DNA from: Mimosa pudica
Taxonomy: Eukaryota > Streptophyta > Magnoliopsida > Fabales > Fabaceae
Direction of reading: 5' to 3'
Assembly (NCBI GenBank): GCA_029929735.1
Contig: JAKELP010000007.1
Coordinates: 19,441,501 to 19,505,500 of the forward strand
DNA length: 64,000 bases
Shown here: positions 9,064 to 18,323 of the stretch, piece after piece
Position numbering within the stretch: the first letter of the stretch is position 1
Layout of the letters: each line of letters opens with the position of its first letter
Translations under genes and position numbers: made by a program
Notes under the pieces: model-generated
The model's database searches: none
What the model was told of the DNA's origin: nothing
What the model saw: only the letters and a program-made list of their open reading frames with translations

Positions 9064-11150
9064 TTAGCGGAAGTGGATGTGCTTCCAGATGTGGAAGACT
9101 TGAGATTTAACATTGTATGCTCTCATAATCCTTTCACAAGGGGACCTGCAAAACTAAAGATTGGCACTCCGATGCCTAAGTTAGTACAGTTTACAGGTTT
9201 TAACATTTAAGCACATGTTTATAATGAAGAATTAAACTTCATTTGGGTTTACCATTCCCAAATTGCCTCTTATGTAGGTAAATTGATCAACCCCCAGAGG
9301 CTTGGTAAAGATATCTGCAAGTTGATGCTGGGTTGGAACAAACTGCACCTTGACATCTTTCTTCTGAACATGATCTCTAATGAAGTGATGTCTGACATCA
9401 ATGTGCTTTGTTCTTGTGTGGAGGACGGGATTCTTGGCTAGGCTAATAGTGCTCATGTTGTCACAGAGAATGGGAACCTCTGGAAATTCTAAGCCAAGAT
9501 CTCGAAGTTGGTTTTTCAACCACAACACCTGGGCAAAACAACTTGCAGCAGTAATATACCCTGCCTCTGTGGATGATAGTGAGACGCAAGTCTGCTTCTT
9601 ACTTGCCCATAACACTAGACCGCCACCAAGGAAGGCACATTGGCCACTAGTGCTCTTCCTATCTGTTTTATAACCTGCATGGTCAGCGTCAGAGTAAGCC
9701 CACAAGAATTCTTGGTTACCTCTGGGATACCAAAGACCAAGTTCTTGTGTTCCCTCAAGGTATCTGAAGATTCGTTTAACACATGTAAGGTGAGATTCCT
9801 TAGGGTTGGCCTGAAATCTAGCACACATGCCAACACTAAATTGTATATCAGTTCTGCTAGCAGTTAAATATAATAGAGAACCTATCATTCCTCTATACAT
9901 TGGTTGACTAACAGAACTTCCCTTTATATCAGCATCGAGAGCGGCAGTGGTGCTCATGGGAGTATCATACTCCTTGCATTCATACATCCCAAACTTCTTG
10001 ATGATTTCTCTACAATACTTTGTTTAGGAGATGAAGATGCCATTTTTCTTTTGTTTGATCTGCAGGCCTAGGAAGAAGTTTAATTCTCCCATCATTGACA
10101 TTTCAAATTCTCCCTGCATTGTCTTTGAAAACTCTTCACAGAGTTTCTCGTTAGTTGCTCCAAATATAATATTATCAACATAGATTTGAACAACTAGCAT
10201 GTGCCTATCCTTATGTAGTATAAACAGGGTGTTATCTAGTTTACCTCTTGAGAAACCTTTTCCTAACAGAAAGTTGCTAAGTCTTTCATACCAAGCTCGT
10301 GGAGCTTGTTTTAGGCCATCTAGGGCTTTCTTTAAGTTAAAAACATGATTAGGGTGTTTAGTATCCTCAAAGTCAGGAGGTTGTTCAATATACACCTCTT
10401 CTTTGATATAGCCATTAAGAAAGACACTCTTTACATCCATCTTATATAATTTAAACTTTTTCATGGATGCAAAGGCCAGAAGAATCCTTATGGCTTCAAG
10501 TCATGCGACTGGAGCAAAGGTTTCTTCATAGTCTATGCCCTCTTCTTGGTTATACCCTTTTGCCACTAATCTGACTTTGTTTCTAGTAATTAGGTCAGTC
10601 TCATCCAGTTTGTTCTTAAAAACCCATTTGGTTCCAACCATGGATTGGTGTGATGGTCTAGGTACTAGTTCCCAAACTTGACTTCTTTCAAATTGATTAA
10701 GTTCTTCCTGCATGGCAATGATCCAAACACAATCTTCTAAGGCCTGTTCAATTGAAGTTGGTTCAATTTGAGATAGGAACGCTCCAAACTCAACTTCATT
10801 TTGAACTTGCCTTCTAGTTCTAACACCAGAAGAAACATCACCAAGTACTAGGTCTAGTGGATGATCCCTATGATGTCTCCTAGCGGTTGGCATTTGTACC
10901 TCATCTGGTACAATCTGCATTCTAGACTCATCAATGGGATCATCATCCTCTTTTGGATCCCTTGTTGGTGTTTCTTCGGGTGATGAAAATGATGATGGTT
11001 TTGAAATCTTTAGGTTTTCATCATCTTCTGTGGATCTTTCCCACGAGAGGTTTTCATCAAAAACAACATGCATAGATTCTTCTACAGTCCTAGTTCTCAT
11101 GTTGTACATCCTATATGCTTTACTTCTAAGAGAATAGCCTACGAAAATAC
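9064..11150 (-). mobile_element. SIRE-1 (Ty1/copia, SIRE type), piece 1 of 3: 3' part
   Basis: Minus-strand pol tail and about 170 bp of post-pol sequence. The post-pol part (9064-9231) has the same TTAACATT and GGCACTCCGATGCC motifs as SIRE-2 near 45890-45945. ORF3 and the 3' LTR are missing. At 11146-11150 AATAC is the left target duplication of T1, and sequence resumes at 53339. Confidence 0.85.
9232..11150 (-). pseudogene. pol: SIRE-1 pol: integrase end, RT and RNase H, broken
   Basis: Read on the minus strand: linker after integrase, copia RT (KWVFKNKLDE, FLNGYIKEEVYIEQPP, ALDGLKQAPRAWYERL) and RNase H (SDADHAGYKTDRKSTSGQ, SSTEAGYI, TKHIDVRHHFI), ending MVNPNEV and a stop. Compared with SIRE-2 it has at least two stops made by C-to-T changes, CGA to TGA near 10500 and CAA to TAA near 10024. 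The RT active site reads YVDN instead of YVDD (codon 10171-10173), removing a catalytic aspartate. T1 cuts the gene at 11150. It is dead as an enzyme source. Confidence 0.9.
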
Positions 11151-11357
11151 TGTTATGACGTTATCCAGCCTAATGAAGAAGGCCCATTAAGCCCAAAGAA
11201 GAGATAAGTTTGAAGGTCGACCAAGTCTTTATTGATGGTCAAAGATATTTTGTAACCGTCCATTAAACCATTGTAACCTCCATAATAATTGGAATCGAAA
11301 CGGAAATACTCATAAGTGAGAAAATTAATTACTCCAACGGGAAGGAAAATTGTAGCC

Positions 11358-11366
11358 TATATATAG
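11358..11366 (+). promoter_or_regulatory. TATA box of T1 5' LTR
   Basis: TATATATAG, kept in all four T LTRs (also 53148, 54317 and the T2 3' LTR). Confidence 0.65.
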
Positions 11367-11435
11367 AAACACAATCCATGTAAAGAGGGCATCTCATACT
11401 CTCTGAACATTCTACTTTCTATTTTACTCTCTCGC

Positions 11436-11460
11436 TAGTCGACTAAAGTTTAGGCGACTA
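11436..11460 (+). other. Stem-loop in the T1 LTR leader
   Basis: TAGTCG (11436-11441) pairs with CGACTA (11455-11460); after an A/G mismatch CTAA (11443-11446) pairs with TTAG (11450-11453) round a 3-base loop. Downstream of the TATA box, so present in RNA. The same sequence is in all four T1/T2 LTRs. Confidence 0.6.
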
Positions 11461-11545
11461 AACTCTTGTATTATCATAGTGGTTCGTCCACTCATTCTGA
11501 ATAAAGTCATTGTTCTTTGATTTGATATATTTGTGTATCAACATT

Positions 11546-11563
11546 TGGCGCCGACCGTGGGGA
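11546..11563 (+). promoter_or_regulatory. Primer-binding site of T1
   Basis: TGGCGCCGACCGTGGGGA two bases after the LTR. T2 has TGGCGCCGTCTGTGGGGA, the usual form in Tat-type elements, so T1's site carries two changes. I do not assign the primer tRNA. Confidence 0.8.
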
Positions 11564-11611
11564 CGATAGTCTTTTCATATAAGCTACCGTCTTTTTGGCA
11601 ATTCATTTACA

Positions 11612-12207
11612 ATGGAACAACCTAGTCATGGTGATCAATTCTCTCAAATTTTAGCAAAGTTGACTGAACAATCTGAAAGGATGACTAGGCAGGAGCAATT
11701 TGTTACACAGCAGAGCGAAGCCATTGCCATTCAGACAGAAACTTTGGAACGATTGCAGAAGGAAAATCAAGAATTACACCAAACAATAGATGTCATTGCT
11801 GATAAGCATCCTGAGAATGAAGAAGAGCGCGAGGATGATATTCCTCACGATTCTGAAGGAGGAGGTAAGAAAGATGCTGAGCCTAACAATTTTAGTCATG
11901 ATGCAGGATCTGAAGAAGAAGAATCCACCAAAGCATCCACTTATACAGGTGACACACGTGCCATTGAAACGGAGTATTTGAAGAAGAAAGTGCAAACTCT
12001 TGAAAGAACAGTGTTGCAAATCCCAGGAATTAGAAAACCATTTGAGTCTGCTAGATTGGGAAATTACTCCGATAGCCCATTTGTCGATCAAATTGCTTTA
12101 ATTGACTTACCTGAACGTTTTGTGTTTCCTGTTTTGCCAAAATATAGTGGAAAAACAGATCCTGATGAGCATATGGCACAGTATAGACAAATTATGATGG
12201 CTGTCGT
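11612..12207 (+). pseudogene. gag: T1 gag, N-terminal part
   Basis: ATG at 11612 starts the same protein as T2 gag (54571): coiled-coil N-terminus with heptad-like KLTEQSERMTRQEQ, acidic linker, then the start of the gag domain (PKYSGKTDPDEHMAQY). Element A is inserted after GTCGT at 12207; the nine extra codons after the junction are A's LTR. The frame resumes at 30813. Confidence 0.92.
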
Positions 12208-12456
12208 TGTTAGAATCTTAAGTTTTGATGAAGACTAAAATATAAAGGATTAGACCAAGTGCCTAGGAAGCAATAGGATAACATAGGATCCCAAGTAAGA
12301 GTGCTTCCGGATGAGGATTTACTTCCGGATAGATTAGGACTTGCGCATGCGGATGAATGTTTTCATCCCCCAGCGGCAGCAAGTAAATCACTGGGGAAAT
12401 AACTTAGTCCATGAGCATTAGGTACACAAAACCTTAAGACTAAGCTATGTTTCAAC

Positions 12457-12800
12457 CGGAAGTGAAATTGCTTCCTGTTAGATTTTGACTGGCGCAGACT
12501 GATCAAATAGAATAACCCCAAGCGTCAGTGAATCAGCCTCGTCAAGTGAAATTGCTTCCTGTTAGATTTTGACTGGCGCAGACTGATCAAATAGAATAAC
12601 CCCAAGCGTCAGTGAATCAGCCTCGTCAAGTAAAATTGCTTCCTGTTAGATTTAGACTGGCGCAGGTTGATAAATTAGATATAACCCCGAGCGTCAGTGA
12701 AAATGCAACGTCAAGTGAAGTTGCTTCCTGTTAAACTTAGACTGACACAGGCTGATAAAAGAAATATATCCCTAAGCGTCAGTGAGTTCACCATGTCAAG
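12457..12800 (+). repeat. Four-unit tandem array of about 85 bp in U3 of A
   Basis: Units start near 12457, 12545, 12629 and 12714. Each has TTGCTTCCTGTTAGA, CTGGCGCAG (or a variant), and AAGCGTCAGTGA. The first two units are almost identical, the later two diverged. CGTCA is the reverse of TGACG, the core bound by TGA-class bZIP factors in plants; function here is inferred. The copy in the 3' LTR is at 29316-29659. Confidence 0.85.
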
Positions 12801-13250
12801 TAAAAGTGCTTCCGATAGCTTAGTGACTAGCGCTGAGTGTTGGAATGAAATACACTGAGCGAGAGTAAGTGATGGTGAGCTAGATCCTTCATCAAGTAGA
12901 ATCACTTCCGGATGTAGAAGTGCTTCCGGATACACCTTAGACTTAGGGAACACCCACTGCATGTGACTATGTGCTTATATTGCTAAACTAACGTTCAATT
13001 GCAGCACACTAAGTAAGGTTGCTTCCGGATGAGAAGTTGCTTCCGCAAGCAATCAGAATGTCAGAACGTTCAGAGATGCAGTGTCAGAATGCTTATGTCA
13101 GAGCAGAGGTGCCAGGACTACTTTTCAGAGATAAAGCAAGTCAACCCTGCTATACATTGATGAAGCAATTAATGGGGAAACGGTAACAAGGGAAAAACGG
13201 CTATATTCAAACGGACATATTCAACCTGCCGCCCAAGCTTTGAAGCCGAG

Positions 13251-13258
13251 TATAAAAG
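13251..13258 (+). promoter_or_regulatory. TATA box of A 5' LTR
   Basis: TATAAAAG about 700 bp before the LTR end; counterpart at 30110-30118. Confidence 0.65.
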
Positions 13259-13532
13259 GAACATCTAATAGTCAGAAGAAGAGAGAGAGAACAGAGCCTA
13301 TTATCTGAAACATTGTATTCTACATTCCTCTCATCTTCTACTACTCTCAGATTCAGAGTTGTAATATCATTAGAGAGCCATTGATTTGTACTTAAGTTAG
13401 TAACATCATCTACTCTTAGAGAGAGTCATTTGTACTTAAGTGTTTATCACAATCAGTTCATAGAGTGAACATAATTGTTATCTTACATTTGTAAGGGGGA
13501 GCATTTAGAGGATCTCTAAATCTCCATAGGTT

Positions 13533-13662
13533 GCAAGTGAGCCCGCAAAACTTGTGGTTGTAAAGGTTGCAAGTAATCCCGTAAAACTTGCGGTAAGGTT
13601 TGCAGGTTAGCCCGTGATAAAACCTGTGGGTTGTTAGGTGAACCCGTGTTCGTAAAACCTAA
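13533..13662 (+). other. Row of four stem-loops in the A LTR leader
   Basis: Stems: GCAAGT/ACTTGT (13533-13538 with 13550-13555), GCAAGT/ACTTGC (13569-13574 with 13586-13591), GCAGGT/ACCTGT (13602-13607 with 13622-13627), TTAGGT/ACCTAA (13634-13639 with 13657-13662). Every loop has a CCCG and ends in AAA. Changed bases in one arm are matched in the other, so pairing is kept while sequence varies. It lies downstream of the TATA box and upstream of the primer site, hence in the RNA leader. Confidence 0.75.
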
Positions 13663-13950
13663 AGTGTAAAGGCTTCTCTTGTGCCCGGTTTAAACAAGAA
13701 TAGTGGATTGGAAATCTCAGGTGGAGCCTGGGGACTGGATGTAGGTCTGGGTGACCGAACCAGGATAAATTTGTGTGTGCATAAATTTATATTTAAACAT
13801 TCTATTTTGCATCACATAACATACTGACTTGTGCATACCATTACTTATTAACATCATCATCAAGCACAAGCAGTCTTTCGAAAAGAGTTAAAGTTTTTAT
13901 TCCCTCACCCAATTCACCCCCCCTCTTGGGTGACAGCCACGCATTTCATT

Positions 13951-13962
13951 TGGTATCAGAGC
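13951..13962 (+). promoter_or_regulatory. Primer-binding site of A
   Basis: TGGTATCAGAGC, complement of the 3' end of initiator Met tRNA, two bases after the LTR. The next bases read AGG where SIRE-2 has CAGG, one C fewer. Confidence 0.85.
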
Positions 13963-14027
13963 AGGTCACTTGTTTAAAGGATCCAACGATCTCAAGTGCA
14001 AAGACCTAGGCTGACTTGGGGTACAAA

Positions 14028-15284
14028 ATGTGTTTTGAAGGTTTTGACCATACTATCCCACCCGTGTTAGAAAATACTGATTTTTACTTATGGAAGGGAA
14101 TAATGAAAAGTTTTATACTATCCACGGATTTCAAAATGTGGGATGTCTTTGAAAAGGACTCTGATTTCAAACCAAAAGTAAATTGGACAGAAGAGGACAA
14201 AAGTTTATTTTACTTAAACCTTAGAGCAATGCAAATTTTGCACAAAAGTTTATCTGACAATGATTACCAGAAAATTAAACATTGCTCTAGGGCTATAGAT
14301 ATTTGGAACACTCTTGATGCTATGTATGCTTCTAATCAATTTCTTGAAGTTAAGGCTGTCCAAAGCTCATTATGTGCTCCCTGTGAATCCACCTTTGATG
14401 AGCTACTGGATGGTGATGTAGTGGAAGCTAGCATCAGCGAAGAGAGTGTCAACCCATGCCTAGAAGATTCAGAAACTGAAGAAAATGAGGTACCTGAACC
14501 TGAACCTTCTAAATTGCAAGACATTTATAATGAGTTACATATTGAATTCTGTAAACTTGCAAAAGAAGTTCTAGGCCTGAGAAATAGGAATAGGGAACTT
14601 GAGGAACTTATTCTTTCTACAACCAAGGAGTCCAAAGTTCCATTTTTAAAAGAAGAATTTTCAAAAGACTCTGAGATTTCAAAAGTTAACAAACATAGTG
14701 TCTTTGAAAAGAAAACTGACCAACACAATAATAACAAGAAATCTTATTCTGAACATCATCCTATTGTCTGTTATTATTGTGGTAGAACAGGTCATATTTC
14801 TCACACATGCAATTTTAAAAATTTAAATGTGAGAAACAAATATGCATGGATCCCCAAAGGACAAGTAAGGTCCAGAGCTAACCATGTAGGACCCAAGTAC
14901 AAATGGGTACCAAAACTCCCTTCCAGTACCTTACTTGTGCAGGAAAGATCAAGAGTCCCTTCTGCGTCAAAGAAGAGAACTAATGGTGATGTCACTGCTG
15001 CAACCACCTGGTGCAATCATAAGAAGCAGTGCGCTACCATAAGAAACAAAGACTTTGCCTCAGGAATAAGCTATCACAGAGTTCCATTCAACTATCCTGA
15101 GAAGAACAAGAGAGAGAGGATGTCTCAACCAACATGGAAAAAGCCTATGAATCCTGTCTCTCCTAAGAAAGTGCTTCAGGCCAAAGATAAGTATAGAAGA
15201 TCTCCTTGGGTAAGCAAGGGATCACTCAAGGTTGAAGCATGCAATAGTAAAATCTCCTATGCAAATGTTAGATGGACTTATTGA
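14028..15284 (+). CDS. gag: Reduced Gag of element A (418 aa)
   Basis: The first ATG is at 14028 (MCFEGFDH); four codons upstream are open but start with TTG. The N-terminus is copia-type (FYLWKGIMKSF, IWNTLDAMY), alike to the N-terminal half of the SIRE-2 Gag. The C-terminal half of that capsid domain, with the run of helices after WEALEAAH in SIRE-2, is absent and replaced by an acidic linker. Then come a coiled-coil-like stretch and one CCHC zinc knuckle (CYYCGRTGHISHTC, first Cys about residue 248), then a basic tail. The frame is intact with no stop. Likely role: RNA binding and packaging with capsid protein from a partner element. Nothing after it encodes enzymes. Confidence 0.85.
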   Translation: MCFEGFDHTIPPVLENTDFYLWKGIMKSFILSTDFKMWDVFEKDSDFKPKVNWTEEDKSLFYLNLRAMQILHKSLSDNDYQKIKHCSRAIDIWNTLDAMYASNQFLEVKAVQSSLCAPCESTFDELLDGDVVEASISEESVNPCLEDSETEENEVPEPEPSKLQDIYNELHIEFCKLAKEVLGLRNRNRELEELILSTTKESKVPFLKEEFSKDSEISKVNKHSVFEKKTDQHNNNKKSYSEHHPIVCYYCGRTGHISHTCNFKNLNVRNKYAWIPKGQVRSRANHVGPKYKWVPKLPSSTLLVQERSRVPSASKKRTNGDVTAATTWCNHKKQCATIRNKDFASGISYHRVPFNYPEKNKRERMSQPTWKKPMNPVSPKKVLQAKDKYRRSPWVSKGSLKVEACNSKISYANVRWTY

Positions 15285-15651
15285 GATTTTACAACAAGCA
15301 TCATAAGCATGAACATTATAGGGCTAATAAGAAATTACACACAATGTTCATAATCTACATGCTATCTATGACTATCTTTATCAGAAACCGTGTATGACCA
15401 TGTGCATATAGTCATAGTTGATTCGCAATGCCACATTCATAAGTGATTAATTCTTAGGTCCATGAAAATCACATACACTTCTCTTGACTGAAAGGCTTCT
15501 AGAACTTTATTGTGTTGACAATTTACATATCTTCATAATCTAGCATGAACACTCTTAAGGCATATTTATCGAATTATACATGTTTATGAAACTCTGAAAA
15601 ATATGCAATCTATTCTATACCCACTGTACTATCACTGGTATTTATCCAAAA
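15285..15651 (+). other. Post-gag spacer of A, left of B
   Basis: AT-rich, no ORF of note. It matches in order the post-gag spacer of B (near 20590-20710), so it is family sequence. CAAAA at 15647-15651 is the left target duplication of B. Confidence 0.7.
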
Positions 15652-15917
15652 TGTTAGAATCTTAAGTTTTGATGGTGACTAAGATGTGATATGGTCTAAT
15701 ACTTAAGAGAACATAATCAACACTTAGGAAGAATTAGATGACATGGTTAGAATCCTGAGTTAGATCACTTGCGAATGCAAGATCACTTCCGGATGGACTA
15801 GGACTAGCGCTCGCGGATGAATGTCTCATCCCTCAGCGACAGCAAGCACTTCACTTAGTCATAACTCAGTCTAGGAGCATTAGGTGTACAAAACCCTTGA
15901 GACTAAGTTAAGACTCA

Positions 15918-16270
15918 ACCGGAAGTAAAATTGCTTCCTGATAGATTTAGACTGGCGCAGGCTGACAGAATAGATTTCACTCCAAGCGTCAGTGAGTCTA
16001 CTTCGCCAAGTGAAAGCACTTCCTGTTAGATTTAGACTGGCGCAGACTGATAGAATTGAATGACCCCAAGCGCCAATGAATCAGCCTCGTCAAGTGAAAA
16101 TTACTTCCTGTTGGATTTAGACTGGCGCAGGTTGATAAACTAGAGATAACCCCGAGCGTCAGTGAAAATGCAACATCAAGTGAAGTTGCTTCCTGTTAGA
16201 CTTAGACTGACACAGGCTGATAAAAGAAATATAACCCTAAGCGTCAGTGAGTTCACCACGACAAGTAAAA
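15918..16270 (+). repeat. Four-unit tandem array of about 85 bp in U3 of B
   Basis: Same unit type as in A (CTTCCTGTTAGA, CTGGCGCAG, AAGCGTCAGT) with its own base changes. The second copy is at 22488-22840. Confidence 0.8.
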
Positions 16271-17496
16271 GTGCTTCCGATAGCTCAGTGACTAGCGCTG
16301 ACTGTTAGGAGTGAAATAGACTAAGCGAGAGCAAGTCATGGTGAACCAGATCCTTCATCAAGTGAAAGTACTTCCGGATGTAGAAGTGCTTCCGGATACA
16401 TCCTAGACTAAGTGAACTCCCACTTCATGATTGTGTGTTGACTTAATATACATAGCATGAACAAATGACACACTGAGTCACTTAGGAAGACTTAGAGTAA
16501 ACTAACGAGACTTAAGCTGACTATTGGAATAGAGATCCCTTAGAGTCAGTAGACATTACACTAAGTCAGAACATAGTCTAAGTAAGACTACTTCCCATAG
16601 CAAACTTCCCACAACATGTATAGTTTTACTATATCTGATTATATATATTGCTATGTTGGACTAACCAGTATGTGCAGAACTTAATCACACTTCCGGATGC
16701 AACTGAGCTTCCGGATGCAGAGACTCTTGGCATTGGATTTCAGAGATTAACCCTTGCAGAGCAAGATTGCCACTTCCGGATGAACGATGATCATCCGTCA
16801 GCAAGAGTACAAGAGAAAATGTCACATACTCAGAAGTAAGAATGCTTTTGTCAGAGCAGAGGTGTCAGGACTACTTTTCAGAGATAAAGCAAGTCAACCC
16901 TGCTGAGCATTTAAGAAGATGTTCCTTCCAACGGTAACAAGAGGATAACAGATATTCAAACAACATTGTTACCTACCAAGCATGAGGAGTATGAGAAATA
17001 AGGAGAACATAATCTGAAGATTCTTTCATGGTGACAAAGCTCATACTACCCACAAGAATCAGAGTCCATAAGAGAGCTTCTGATTGTAAGAGAGCATCCA
17101 ATAGCAAAGCGCTCTTTTCATTCATGGACAAGTGCTTGGAAGACAAAGTTCCTCTATGTGATAGCAAGCAGAATGTTAGAGTCCACGAGCTTCACTTCAG
17201 ATAGCAAGAGAGCTTCCGATAGTAAGTCTCTTAGCATCCTGGACTTATGCTTGAGGAACGAAGTCCTCATCTGACAACAAGCAAGAGTCAGACCGTACAG
17301 TGTATAGATGTCAGAACGACTTTTGCCAGAACAGTGTTGTCAGAACAGTGTTGACAGAACAGCTGGTCAAAGCACCTTTTCAGATAAAGCAAAGTCAACC
17401 CTGCTGTGCATTTATGAGGACAACGTAAACAAGGCCCCAACGGCTATATTCAAACGGCCTTATTGTCTCTCCAACGGTTGGATAATCAGAGGCTGG

Positions 17497-17505
17497 TATA
17501 AAAGG
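17497..17505 (+). promoter_or_regulatory. TATA box of B 5' LTR
   Basis: TATAAAAGG; counterpart in the 3' LTR at 24049-24057. Confidence 0.65.
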
Positions 17506-17825
17506 AGATATTCTTCATTTCTGAGAGGAGGCGAGAAAGAACGTCATGAGTTTGATAAGCAAGAGAAATAGAATGAAGAAGCTCAAGCCTACTATCTGAA
17601 ATATCCTTCTCATCTCCTACTCTCTGATTATGAAGTTGTAATACTCTTAGAAAAGATTAGTGGAGAGCAATCATTGTACTTAAGTGAGTAACATAATCTG
17701 TTCATTAAGTGAACCCACTTAGTTGAGCTTAAGTGTATATCACAATCAGTTCATAGAGTGAACGTAGTTGTTATCTTACATTTGTAAGGGGGAGCATTCA
17801 GAGGATCTCTGAATCTCCATAGGTT

Positions 17826-17955
17826 GCAAGTGAGCCCGCAAAACTTGTGGTTGTAAAGGTTGCAAGTAATCCCGTAAAACTTGCGGTAAGGTTTGCAGGT
17901 GAACCCGTTGTAAAACCTGTGGGTTGTTAGGTGAACCCGTGCTCGTAAAACCTAA
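17826..17955 (+). other. Row of four stem-loops in the B LTR leader
   Basis: Same four stems as in A; the third is GCAGGT/ACCTGT with a shorter loop. Counterpart in the 3' LTR at 24378-24507. Confidence 0.72.
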
Positions 17956-18245
17956 ATTGTAAAGGCTTCTCTTGTGCCCGGTTTAAACAAGAATAGTGGA
18001 TTGGAAATCTCAAGTGTAGCTTGGGGACTGGATGTAGGTCTGGGTGACCGAACCAGGATAAAATTATGTGTGTATAAATTTACATTCAAACAATCTATTT
18101 TGCATCACATAACATACTGACTTGTGCATACCATTACTTATTAACATCATCACCAAGCACAAGCAGTCTTTCGAAAAAGAAATAAAGTTTTTATTCCGAC
18201 ACCCAATTCACCCCCCCCTCTTGGGTGACAGCCACGCATTTCATT

Positions 18246-18261
18246 TGGTATCAGAACCAGG
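18246..18261 (+). promoter_or_regulatory. Primer-binding site of B, one change
   Basis: TGGTATCAGAACCAGG; the Met-tRNA form in SIRE-2 is TGGTATCAGAGCCAGG, so base 11 is G to A. Confidence 0.82.
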
Positions 18262-18323
18262 TCACTTGTTTAAAGGATCCAACGATCTCAAGTGCAAAGA
18301 CCTAGGCTGACTTGGGTTACAAA

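Larger units (their letters stand above)
11151..11543 (+). repeat. 5' LTR of T1
   Basis: TGTTATGACG to TATCAACA, 393 bp, with a TATA box (TATATATAG, 11358-11366). It lacks a 19-bp segment present in both T2 LTRs. A stem-loop in the transcribed part spans 11436-11460. Confidence 0.93.
12208..13948 (+). repeat. 5' LTR of A
   Basis: TGTTAGAATC to GCATTTCA, 1741 bp. U3 holds CTTCCGGATG motifs and a four-unit array of about 85 bp; the TATA box is at 13251-13258 and a row of four stem-loops at 13533-13662. Confidence 0.95.
15652..18243 (+). repeat. 5' LTR of B (2592 bp)
   Basis: TGTTAGAATC to GCATTTCA. It carries the four-unit 85-bp array (about 15918-16270), CTTCCGGATG motifs, about 850 bp of extra U3 sequence relative to A, a TATA box at 17497-17505 and stem-loops at 17826-17955. 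Confidence 0.95.

Noticed and set aside
8465..9067. Possible host gene fragments in the right part of Athila LTR 2
   Set aside because: Short, AT-rich, no domain; region is LTR by position and by the polypurine tract before it.
12457..12800. CRISPR-like look of the 85-bp array
   Set aside because: Units are long and contiguous with no unique spacers, inside a plant LTR.
16648..16839. 63-codon ORF repeated in the LTRs of B and C (also 23218, 36490, 42638)
   Set aside because: It recurs because the LTR recurs; it overlaps CTTCCGGATG motifs, lies upstream of the TATA box and has no recognisable domain.
17308..17571. 87-codon ORF in LTRs (also 23860, 35768, 41916)
   Set aside because: Spans the TATA box and transcription start region of the LTR; not plausible as a gene.
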